Below the pieces are notes generated by a model, which ran no database searches, was not told the DNA's origin, and saw nothing but the letters and a program-made list of their open reading frames with translations. A DNA stretch of 36,697 bases from the NCBI GenBank assembly GCA_947384285.1, contig CANDGI010000030.1:1-36697 (forward strand), written 5' to 3'. Origin of the DNA: an uncultured Lachnospiraceae bacterium (GTDB lineage: Bacteria > Bacillota > Clostridia > Lachnospirales > Lachnospiraceae). The translations under genes and the position numbers were made by a program. Positions 1 through 6,544 of the stretch are shown here, piece after piece (the stretch's first letter is position 1; every line of letters begins with the position of its first letter).

Positions 1-213
1 CGCTCTCCAAATGCACCTTCCTGCTTCCCTCGGGTTCACTCTCCAAATACACCCTTATGCTTTCCTCAGGTCCGCTCTCCAAATGCACCTTCCTGCTTCC
101 CTCGGGTTCACTCTCCAAATACACCCTCATGCTTTCCTCAGGTCCGCTCTCCAAATACACCTTCCTGCTTCCCTCGGGTTTACTCTCCTGGTGCACTCGC
201 CTATTTTCAGCAA
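1..213 (-). repeat. In-frame 72-bp tandem repeat
   Basis: The DNA repeats with a 72-bp period (1-72, 73-144, 145 onward, the last copy decaying), and each unit is built from two related 36-bp halves. All copies stay in the frame of the large minus-strand gene, giving 24-residue units. The first two copies differ by one base, which suggests recent expansion. The array continues past the left edge, so copy number is unknown. Confidence 0.9.
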
Positions 214-2077
214 GTGGCAGCATCCCTTCCAGGAAATGGTTTCCTATACGAATATTCCCCTCCTTTGCCAAACGACCCTCCGGGAAGGTTTTTTCCTCCT
301 TTTCCAAACGGCCTTCCAGAAAAGTTTTTCCCTCTCCTACCAAATGTTTTCCCACGGGGACTTGGGGCATTGCACCTTGATTTTGAGCTTGATGCTCCTT
401 TTGTTCTGGATACTTTTTTTGTGCCGCATGAGTTAGCAATGCCTCTGCGCAATTCTGCAATTGGCGAATGGATATTTCTGATTCCGTAACCGGAAGGATA
501 TCTTGATAGCGCTCTACCATCTGCTTTTCCCTGAAAAAAATCTCCTGCCGCTGCTCTGCTAACAGCTGGGAAACCTCTTGCTCCAATTGGCTAAGGAGCG
601 TCCAAAAACTCTCCTTTTCCTCAGGAGATGGTTCATCCCTTTTCAAAGGCGCATCCAAAAAAAGCTTCTTTAGCAGCAGATGCACTTGAGGAACAGCCGC
701 TTCCCCTGGCACGGCTTGCTGGCTTGATTGCCGTTTTGCGTTCCCTAAGGGCTGGTTTGCTTTTCCTGGCGCTTCCCCTGGCACGGCTTGCTGTCCTGGC
801 AGCTGGACATCCACATCCGGCGCTTTTCCTGCTTCCTGGCTGGTTTCTTCTTTTTTTCCATCCAGCATATGCTCCCGGAAATAAAACCTTGCTCCCTCCA
901 AATATCTCTTCTGCACTTTATGGAACCTATTTTCAAATCTCCGGCACATCTCATAGCGGGACTGGTTTTGCTCCCCTGGCTCCAAATCCTGTACGCCCTC
1001 TTGCTTCTCACATATTTCCGCCACAATGGCAGGAAATTTTTCCCAAAAGGAACGCACCTCTTTTCCCTCCAGCTGCTCCAGCTGGCGCACCACTTCTTTT
1101 TTTGCATTTTTCCAAATGATGCCTGTCCGGAACCATCTTGTCTCCTCTTTTTCCAAATGCCGCTCTAAAAAAAGCACTCTCTGGTAAAATCTGCGAAATT
1201 CTTTCCGCCCAAAGCTTTCTGCCAGCAAAACCATACGCTGGCGAGAAAGGCGGGAATCCTGCCCTTTCTTCTGTTCCTCCAGGCGGCTTCCTTCCCAAGA
1301 GGCAGGAGCCTTATCCTGGAGCTGATGAATGGTTTCTCCCCGGCCTGGTTCCTTTCCGCCTTCCAACAGCATATTTTTTCCCATATCCTTTGGCGGGGCG
1401 GAAATCCACGTCTCTTTTTCCAGCCGCTTGCATATTTTTAAAAACTTTTCCTCCGTACAGTTTTGGATGTATTCTATGGCCCACTTCCGCTCCGACCAGA
1501 TTAAGACTTCCGACAAAAACTCATATTCCTTTTTCCCCGCAGATTGAAACAACATCTGCAAAAAATGCTTTCCCTCCTGCGCCAGCCATACGTTTGTAAA
1601 TTCCTCCAGCCCCAGGGAAAGCCCATGCGACGCCTGGTACCGCTCCTGCAGCTTTTGTATTTCCCCTTCCTCTTTTTCCCAGCTTTGATAACGCCGCTCC
1701 TGCTCTTTTGCCTGCTCTGTAACTGAAAGATACTGTTTCAAAGACCGGTACATTTGGAAATCCACCCTCTTTAACTGCTCCAGATAATAGTTGACCGTAT
1801 TGGAAACGCAATTGTTTACCACATGTCTGTCCACCAATATCTGGTTTCTCTCCAGATTGTTTTGCACAGTGGTATGGTTCAAGATAAGGCGTACCAAAAG
1901 CTGCACCTGCTTTGGCGGTTCCTGGGCTTCCCCGAAGGTGCCATTCAAGTAGGCCAGCGAAATGCGGTCGTAATTTTTCGAGGAAACCGGCACATACTTA
2001 TCCCATAAGCTTTGAAGGAATCCTGTCCTTATATGAAGCTGTATTTTTGGCCGAAACGGTTCAAACGTAGTTATCAT
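1..2077 (-). CDS. Large uncharacterised eCIS-cluster protein, 3' end outside window
   Basis: An uninterrupted minus-strand frame of about 692 codons runs from an ATG at 2077 off the left edge. The ATG lies one base after the stop of the second tube gene, so translation is probably coupled and the gene belongs to the injection-system operon. The N-terminus (MITTFEPFRPKIQLHIRTGF) resembles nothing I recognise. Residues about 100-450 are rich in E, K, Q and R with heptad-like stretches, suggesting coiled coils. A P/Q/G/A linker follows around residues 415-450 and contains the octamer QQAVPGEA twice. The last visible 70 residues are acidic tandem repeats alternating LES(E/G)PEGSRKV(H/Y) and LESGPEES(M/I)RVY. 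No LysM, PAAR or gp25 motif is visible. It might be a tape-measure, fibre, assembly or cargo-related protein, but position in the operon is the only evidence. Confidence 0.75.
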   Translation of the reverse strand, partial: MITTFEPFRPKIQLHIRTGFLQSLWDKYVPVSSKNYDRISLAYLNGTFGEAQEPPKQVQLLVRLILNHTTVQNNLERNQILVDRHVVNNCVSNTVNYYLEQLKRVDFQMYRSLKQYLSVTEQAKEQERRYQSWEKEEGEIQKLQERYQASHGLSLGLEEFTNVWLAQEGKHFLQMLFQSAGKKEYEFLSEVLIWSERKWAIEYIQNCTEEKFLKICKRLEKETWISAPPKDMGKNMLLEGGKEPGRGETIHQLQDKAPASWEGSRLEEQKKGQDSRLSRQRMVLLAESFGRKEFRRFYQRVLFLERHLEKEETRWFRTGIIWKNAKKEVVRQLEQLEGKEVRSFWEKFPAIVAEICEKQEGVQDLEPGEQNQSRYEMCRRFENRFHKVQKRYLEGARFYFREHMLDGKKEETSQEAGKAPDVDVQLPGQQAVPGEAPGKANQPLGNAKRQSSQQAVPGEAAVPQVHLLLKKLFLDAPLKRDEPSPEEKESFWTLLSQLEQEVSQLLAEQRQEIFFREKQMVERYQDILPVTESEISIRQLQNCAEALLTHAAQKKYPEQKEHQAQNQGAMPQVPVGKHLVGEGKTFLEGRLEKEEKTFPEGRLAKEGNIRIGNHFLEGMLPLAENRRVHQESKPEGSRKVYLESGPEESMRVYLESEPEGSRKVHLESGPEESIRVYLESEPEGSRKVHLES

Positions 2078-2078
2078 G

Positions 2079-2519
2079 TCACAATCCTATCTTATTGATG
2101 GTCTCATTTAATCCGGTATGGGAAATTTCCACCTTCTTAATCAGCAGGCCGCTGTCCAAGGCATCCAGCCCGTCAATCTCCCATTTGGTGACGATGCCCC
2201 AATCCGCCTCATAGGTGGCTGTAGGCACAAGGCCCTTTTCCGGCATAACCATAATCACGATCCCCATGCTCAGTTCGCTTCCTGCCGTCAATGTGGTTCG
2301 AAGAAGCTCTCCGCTGGCAATCCCATATTCCAGCACCAGCTTATCCATGGTCTGGCGGGGCTTGGGCAGATAATGGATTCTATCGTTGAGCCCTCCCTCC
2401 GCCACCGCCTCAAATTCCATAGTGGCAGAAATATTGGACACCTTGGAAAATCCCAAGGGCATTCCATTAAGTATCACTTTAAATTTTGCATGGGTTGCCA
2501 GATTGTCATGGATGTCCAT
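2079..2519 (-). CDS. eCIS inner tube protein (second copy, T4 gp19/Pvc1-like)
   Basis: This 146-residue protein belongs to the phage-tail tube family that builds the inner channel of contractile systems. Family-typical features are the start HDNLATHAKFKVILNGMPLG, an early FSKVSNIS segment, alternating beta strands, and the C-terminal KKVEISHTGLNETINKIGL. It is distinct in sequence from the other tube protein at 3233-3658. In known eCIS the second type usually forms the first ring on the baseplate or a hetero-oligomeric part of the tube; assigning it that role here is inference. The ATG is preceded by AAGGGGGAA at good spacing. Its stop is one base from the next gene's ATG. Confidence 0.85.
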   Translation of the reverse strand: MDIHDNLATHAKFKVILNGMPLGFSKVSNISATMEFEAVAEGGLNDRIHYLPKPRQTMDKLVLEYGIASGELLRTTLTAGSELSMGIVIMVMPEKGLVPTATYEADWGIVTKWEIDGLDALDSGLLIKKVEISHTGLNETINKIGL

Positions 2520-2590
2520 AATGCGTTCCCCCTTGTACCTTTCATGCCGCTGCTATCCTCAAATCATCCCGCATCGCCAGGCTCAGGATA

Positions 2591-2821
2591 TCATATGCGG
2601 AAAATATCATTTTCCGGCTCCTGATTTATTTTCCTGTTGATCCTGGATACCTCCTCACACCACAAAATCCGTTCCCTATGGCTCAGCTTCCAGATATTTT
2701 CCCGGCTCCAGTGCAGATAATACGCGATAAACGACGTCTCTTCGTATATTTTTTCCGCCGGATATACTTCTATGGCCCGGCTTCCATAAAATTTACCGGC
2801 ACTTCCACCTCTTCCCCGCAA
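2591..2821 (-). CDS. DUF6760-like small eCIS protein
   Basis: A basic protein of up to 76 residues whose core (YPAEKIYEETSFIAYYLHWS, then HRERILWCEEVSRIN) matches the short helical family I know as DUF6760, which occurs next to tube genes in eCIS clusters. Its function is unknown. The frame overlaps the upstream gene by 52 bp if the TTG at 2821 is used. No convincing Shine-Dalgarno precedes that TTG, and no ATG or GTG occurs before the conserved core, so the start is uncertain. Translation is probably coupled to the upstream gene, and the first ~18 residues may not be real. Confidence 0.7.
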   Translation of the reverse strand: MRGRGGSAGKFYGSRAIEVYPAEKIYEETSFIAYYLHWSRENIWKLSHRERILWCEEVSRINRKINQEPENDIFRI

Positions 2822-3138
2822 TGGGGGCAGACAGTGCGGTACACTGGAATCTCCACCTGGTTGATCCTCTGGTAAAAATCCTGCAGAAATGCCAGGTCGG
2901 TGGTATAAAGCCCTTCCACCACCCTGGTATCCACTGTGGGCATCTCCCCCAGGCTGGTAATCACCCGGGAGAGCAGGATGATTGTCAAATACCCTGGATT
3001 CTGCTGCACCCTGGGATCTCTCAATGGGATAATCTCATCCGCCGCAGTGGCCAGGCGCATCTTCCCCTCCCGGTGAAGGCTGCCGTTCCGATCCACATAC
3101 CCTTTGGGCAGTACAAATGAAAATTCTGTCTCAAACAT
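2770..3138 (-). CDS. T4_baseplate/gp26-like tail assembly protein
   Basis: A 122-residue protein with the segment IPLRDPRVQQNPGYLTIILL, then RVITSLGEMP and DLAFLQDFYQRIN. This is typical of the small tail-assembly/baseplate chaperone family (Pfam T4_baseplate) found between tube and baseplate genes in contractile systems. The C-terminus carries a single CPHCGE knuckle, which could bind metal if paired in an oligomer. The ATG at 3138 has the strong site AAGGAGGAGCGG just upstream. The gene lies between the first tube gene and the DUF6760-like gene, the order expected for eCIS. The family is recognised from memory of its motif, so the call is moderately sure. Confidence 0.7.
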   Translation of the reverse strand: MFETEFSFVLPKGYVDRNGSLHREGKMRLATAADEIIPLRDPRVQQNPGYLTIILLSRVITSLGEMPTVDTRVVEGLYTTDLAFLQDFYQRINQVEIPVYRTVCPHCGEEVEVPVNFMEAGP

Positions 3139-3233
3139 CCGCTCCTCCTTCTACTGGCACATACGGCCTATCCTGCGATGTCTGCCGCTGCAGCATTTTC
3201 CAGTGGAACGCACAGCCGCAGCGGCATTTTCAT
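3131..3233 (-). pseudogene. Possible small Cys-rich ORF with a 1-nt frameshift
   Basis: The gap between the first tube gene and the T4_baseplate-like gene contains an ATG that overlaps the tube stop (TGATG). After ATG-AAA, removing one A from the AAAA run (3227-3230) opens a 33-residue frame beginning MKCRCGCAFHWK and ending at a TGA that overlaps the next gene's ATG. Both ends are therefore perfectly coupled to neighbours and the product would have a CxCxC knuckle. As written, the ATG frame instead ends after 21 codons. This could be a sequencing error, a real mutation, programmed slippage or coincidence. Confidence 0.3.
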
Positions 3234-3658
3234 CAAGATACCCTGGTCATGCCCTCATGGGCGATTTCCATGGATTCAATGGCGATTTCGGAGGAGGTGG
3301 CGTTGAAATCCGGCGCAGTATATTTGGTAGGCCACGCGTTGATGACCTGCCAGGAAGCGGCAGCGGTTTCCGTCTCATCTAAAATGGTAATGGTGATGGT
3401 TTTCCGTTCCACTTCCCCCTCCACGCCTGCGATCATCCATTCATACATCACCATGGAATCCGCCACGCCCTGCTTCAAGGTAATGTTCCCATATTTTTTC
3501 AAGCCTGGAATTTTCATGGGCGTCTGCACCATATCCCCTTCCCGGTATTCGATTACATCAATGGATGCGTCAAACCCGGAAGCTTCCGAGAAGCCGCCAG
3601 CCTCCAGGCCATCAATCTCAACTTTATATCTAAACTTTCCATGTGGATAAGTAGCCAT
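3233..3658 (-). CDS. eCIS inner tube protein (first copy, T4 gp19/Pvc1-like)
   Basis: A 141-residue tail-tube family protein. The N-terminus YPHGKFRYKVEIDGLEAGGF followed by SEASGFDASIDVIEYREG is the signature of eCIS and phage-tail tube subunits, and the C-terminus (EIAIESMEIAHEGMTRV) closes the beta barrel. It would stack into the hexameric channel inside the sheath. The gene follows the sheath gene by 21 bp, with AAAGGAG upstream of its ATG, the canonical sheath-tube order. It is the likely main tube subunit because it is directly paired with the sheath. Confidence 0.9.
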   Translation of the reverse strand: MATYPHGKFRYKVEIDGLEAGGFSEASGFDASIDVIEYREGDMVQTPMKIPGLKKYGNITLKQGVADSMVMYEWMIAGVEGEVERKTITITILDETETAAASWQVINAWPTKYTAPDFNATSSEIAIESMEIAHEGMTRVS

Positions 3659-3679
3659 TTTTCCCTAAGCTCCTTTCTG

Positions 3680-5419
3680 TTATTCAATGGAATCACTTGT
3701 TTTCTGGGAAATTCTAAAGATTACAAATTCAGCCGGCTTTACTGGCGCGATGCCAATCACGCAGACCAGCCTGCCGTTATCGATGTCATCCTGGCTCATG
3801 GTATTGCGCCCCACATTTACAAAAAATGCCTCCGAGGGCGCAGATCCAGCCAGGGCCCCTGTCCGCCATAAACCAGTCAGAAATACGTCGATGGTACGCT
3901 TTACGCGAACCCAGAGCACCTCATCGTTGGGTTCAAATACCGCCCAGTTGGTATTCGCCTTAATACTCTCCTCAATAAAAATAAACAGCCTGCGGACGTT
4001 AATATATTTCCAGCTTGGGTCGCTGCTGGCTGTCCTTGCCCCCCAGACGCGGATTCCCTGTCCCGGAAAAGTGCGGATTAAATTCACTCCCTTTGGATTT
4101 AAGATATCCTGCTCCCCTTTGTTAAACTGGCAGTCAAGCCCCACGCAAGCCCGGACGGTCTCATTTGCCGGAGCCTTATGTACGCCTCTTGCAGTATCGC
4201 TTCTGGCATAGATTCCAATCATGGAGCCCGATGGGGGAATGGCAATATTCTTCTTATCCAATGGGTCGAACACCTCAAGCCAGGGATGGTACATGGCCGC
4301 GTAATTGCTGTCCACGATATCCCTGTGAGCTGCGATATCATCAATTTTCCTGGCGTCCCTGGGCATATCCAGCACTGCAAAACGGCTGGCTAAGTTTTCA
4401 CAATGAGCCACCAGCATCAACTGTACATTGGGATCCGTCACCCCGGGAACCGCCATAATCGACACATTGTCGTTATCAAGAAAAGACTGGATGCCTGTCC
4501 GTTTTCCAGCGCCGTTATCCGTGCCGATATAATCTGCCGCGCTGATATTGGACACGGAGCCGTTGCTGCCATGCTTTAAATGAATCACACAGAGCGCCTT
4601 ATTGGGATCCTCCCCAGCAATCTCATCGAAAGGCGCCGCAGCTTCGGCAGCAGGCCGGCCGATATAGCGCACAGAGACCAAATCTGATTTCGCCGTTTTC
4701 TTTTCCACATAATTGGGAATGGAAATGTTGAAGGACAGGTTCTCATAAAATTCCACAATATCGTCGTATTTCACTTCCAGGTTAAATTCACAGGTGGAAA
4801 TCACTTTGGTGGGGAGAAGGTTCTTATCCACCACATCCTCCTCAAATTCTTTTTCAAAGGTAATAATATTGTCCTGGCTTTTTACGACCCGGTTGTAAAC
4901 CACAGAGGTCATATCCTGGTACATGACCACATCCCCCGCATGAAAGCCTGCGGAATTCTTTACCGAATAGCGCTTTCCATCCGCCGTCTGCAGTTCCTCC
5001 AAAATCTGCGTTTTTGCCTTGCTGGAGGGGGTGGCCGCAATGCTCATATTGTCGCCCCACAGCCCCGGATTTTTCGCCTCAATCTTTAGCACCGGGTTCT
5101 CCGCCGGAGCCACTGCCCGGGAACATTTCGCATCGGATGGCGCTACCCTGGACACAAAGCAGCGGGCACCGCCGTTTACGAAGAAATGCTCCACCGCATA
5201 TGCCAGGAAACGGTATTCCCCATACTCATTTTCTGACAGGTATCCGCCGTATTTCCGCTTAAAGTCCGCAAAATTTGTTACAAGCTGGGGAACGCCCTCC
5301 GCAGGCCCCCGCTCTGCAAGGCCGATAAACCCTGCCGTGCTGGTTCCAACACCCTCCATGGGCTTTCCGCCCGAATCAAATTCTTCCACATATACTCCTG
5401 GTGATAAATATTCCGCCAT
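3680..5419 (-). CDS. Contractile tail sheath protein (Pvc2/Afp-like)
   Basis: This 579-residue protein starts with AEYLSPGVYVEEFDSGGKP and then TAGFIGLAERGP, the diagnostic N-terminal strand and first domain of eCIS and phage sheath subunits. The C-terminal third carries the conserved WGARTASSDPSWKYINVRRL and FIEESIK blocks and ends with VNVGRNTMSQDDIDNGRL and APVKPAEFVIFRISQ, the handshake strands that link neighbouring subunits. The middle portion (about residues 110-300) is the variable surface domain. The length is normal for a single-sheath system. It would contract to drive the tube through a target membrane. A candidate promoter and a hairpin-containing ribosome-binding region precede it, so it may start a separately expressed structural unit. 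Confidence 0.95.
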   Translation of the reverse strand: MAEYLSPGVYVEEFDSGGKPMEGVGTSTAGFIGLAERGPAEGVPQLVTNFADFKRKYGGYLSENEYGEYRFLAYAVEHFFVNGGARCFVSRVAPSDAKCSRAVAPAENPVLKIEAKNPGLWGDNMSIAATPSSKAKTQILEELQTADGKRYSVKNSAGFHAGDVVMYQDMTSVVYNRVVKSQDNIITFEKEFEEDVVDKNLLPTKVISTCEFNLEVKYDDIVEFYENLSFNISIPNYVEKKTAKSDLVSVRYIGRPAAEAAAPFDEIAGEDPNKALCVIHLKHGSNGSVSNISAADYIGTDNGAGKRTGIQSFLDNDNVSIMAVPGVTDPNVQLMLVAHCENLASRFAVLDMPRDARKIDDIAAHRDIVDSNYAAMYHPWLEVFDPLDKKNIAIPPSGSMIGIYARSDTARGVHKAPANETVRACVGLDCQFNKGEQDILNPKGVNLIRTFPGQGIRVWGARTASSDPSWKYINVRRLFIFIEESIKANTNWAVFEPNDEVLWVRVKRTIDVFLTGLWRTGALAGSAPSEAFFVNVGRNTMSQDDIDNGRLVCVIGIAPVKPAEFVIFRISQKTSDSIE

Positions 5420-5466
5420 ATTCTTCCGGCATCTATTCCTTGGTGCAGATGCCGGCTGCCTCCTTT
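5420..5466 (-). promoter_or_regulatory. Hairpin-bridged ribosome-binding site of the sheath gene
   Basis: On the minus strand a strong AAAGGAGG lies at 5466-5459, 39 bases before the ATG, too far for normal use. Between them is a perfect 9-bp stem (CCGGCATCT at 5455-5447 with AGATGCCGG at 5434-5426) closing a 12-base loop. When folded, only 3 + 6 = 9 unpaired bases separate the Shine-Dalgarno from the ATG, an ideal spacing. A weaker GGAAG 3 bases before the ATG is the alternative. Confidence 0.6.
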
Positions 5467-5502
5467 CCCGTCAGCTGTATTTTTCCTGCTACTGATAAAG
5501 TT

Positions 5503-5537
5503 ATTATAAAAGAAAGCACTAAACAGTTTTATAAACA
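5503..5537 (-). promoter_or_regulatory. Candidate activator-dependent promoter of the sheath operon
   Basis: The minus strand has a perfect -10 box, TATAAT (5508-5503), in an AT-rich stretch, but no acceptable -35 at normal spacing. Just upstream are two TGTTTA direct repeats (5525-5520 and 5537-5532) 12 bp apart. A good -10, a missing -35 and direct repeats about one helical turn apart is the layout used by SARP-type activators, one of which is encoded upstream. Assigning that regulator to this site is inference. Confidence 0.4.
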
Positions 5538-5607
5538 CAAAAGTTTTTTAGGAGAAATTCTTCTGAGCGGGGAACGGAAGTCCTCCTATTGCGCGGGTGG
5601 AAATTTC

Positions 5608-6462
5608 TTACTTTTTTGCGGCTTCTTCCTCTTCTCTACTTTCTTCTGCCAGCCTACCCTGCTTTCCTTTTCCTTCCTCCTCGCTATTCTGCTTTCCTTC
5701 CTCCGCACCATTCCGCTTTCCTTTTCCTTCCTCCTCGCTATTCTGCTTTCCTTTACTTTCCTCCTCGCTATTCTGCTTTCCTTCCTCCGCACCATTCTGC
5801 TTTCCTTTTCCTTCTGCTTCTTGCAGAAGAAAAGAATTGTGTCTGCCGGATATGGAATCAGATGTTTTTCTTTTTTTCCGTTGTTCTTTCTCCCTGTCAA
5901 TCATTAGCTGCAGTTCTCCGCACATTTGCCGCTCCTTGGCTTCTTTTTTTCGAATGCGGCTTTCTACTATTTCCAAATCGTGGTTTAAGGAGCAGAATTC
6001 TTCCAGGGAAAGCTGCCCTCTCTGCTCCTTCATAAGTTCCCGCTTTTCTCCACGCTCCGGCCCTTGGTCCAGAAAGCCAAAGGCTTCCTCCAAGGTACGG
6101 TGTCCATATTCTTTCATCATATCCTTGATGCACTGCAGAAATTCCTGGCTCCGCTCCCATTCCGTTACCTGGTAGAAAATAGCCTGGTTTCGAAAAGGCG
6201 CCCCGGAAGCATACAAAAAACGCTCCCGCTTCATTTTTACCTTCTTCACCTTATCCAGCTCCAGATGCTTTTCCTTTTCTCTGTGCAGCGGCGTCCCTGG
6301 GGATTCCTTGGCCTTCATCACAAACCCTTTCTTCTCCTTCCCCTTTCTTTCCTCCTTCACATATTCCATTTTTCCAAATACATTCTCCTGCCAGAAACCC
6401 TCCCTGCTCTCCTTGTGCAGCAATGACTGCCCCTTTTCCCATCTGGGCTGCTTTCTCTCCAT
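5608..6462 (-). CDS. Uncharacterised eCIS-cluster protein with charged C-terminal repeats
   Basis: A 284-residue hydrophilic protein lying between the AAA+ ATPase and the sheath genes. The first ~200 residues are Lys/Glu/Arg rich with helical, probably coiled-coil segments (for example around residues 90-200, with the stretch LYASGAPFRNQAIFYQVTEW). From about residue 215 it is low-complexity, built from short variants of NSEEEGKGKQ and NGAEEGKQ, ending in an acidic tail. I recognise no domain, signal peptide or membrane segment. The ATG at 6462 is preceded by GGAGG at 7-base spacing. Its place in the cluster suggests a role in assembly, in cargo, or as a partner of the ATPase, but nothing in the sequence decides this. 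Confidence 0.75.
   Translation of the reverse strand: MERKQPRWEKGQSLLHKESREGFWQENVFGKMEYVKEERKGKEKKGFVMKAKESPGTPLHREKEKHLELDKVKKVKMKRERFLYASGAPFRNQAIFYQVTEWERSQEFLQCIKDMMKEYGHRTLEEAFGFLDQGPERGEKRELMKEQRGQLSLEEFCSLNHDLEIVESRIRKKEAKERQMCGELQLMIDREKEQRKKRKTSDSISGRHNSFLLQEAEGKGKQNGAEEGKQNSEEESKGKQNSEEEGKGKRNGAEEGKQNSEEEGKGKQGRLAEESREEEEAAKK
5655..5816 (-). repeat. Short in-frame repeats in the charged tail
   Basis: The + strand reads as imperfect repeats of cttcctcctcgctattctg, ctttcc and cttcctccgcaccatt modules of about 24-30 bp. They keep the minus-strand coding frame and encode the alternating EEGKQNSEEE and GKGKQNG units. Two modules recur in almost identical order, suggesting duplication by slippage. 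Confidence 0.8.
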
Positions 6463-6544
6463 CCCTCTGCCTCCACTGTCCCGTCTACATCCCTCTTCCT
6501 AAAATCCTTCCCCCATCTACATTAAGAAACATGAATGCACCGAC

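Noticed and set aside
1-213. 36-bp periodic repeats that resemble a CRISPR array in unit length
   Set aside because: Units abut without unique spacers, keep a coding frame and encode LESxPEES-type protein repeats; no cas genes nearby.
11-436. Plus-strand repeat ORF of 141 codons
   Set aside because: It is the antisense of the coding repeats in the large minus-strand gene and has no ribosome-binding site.
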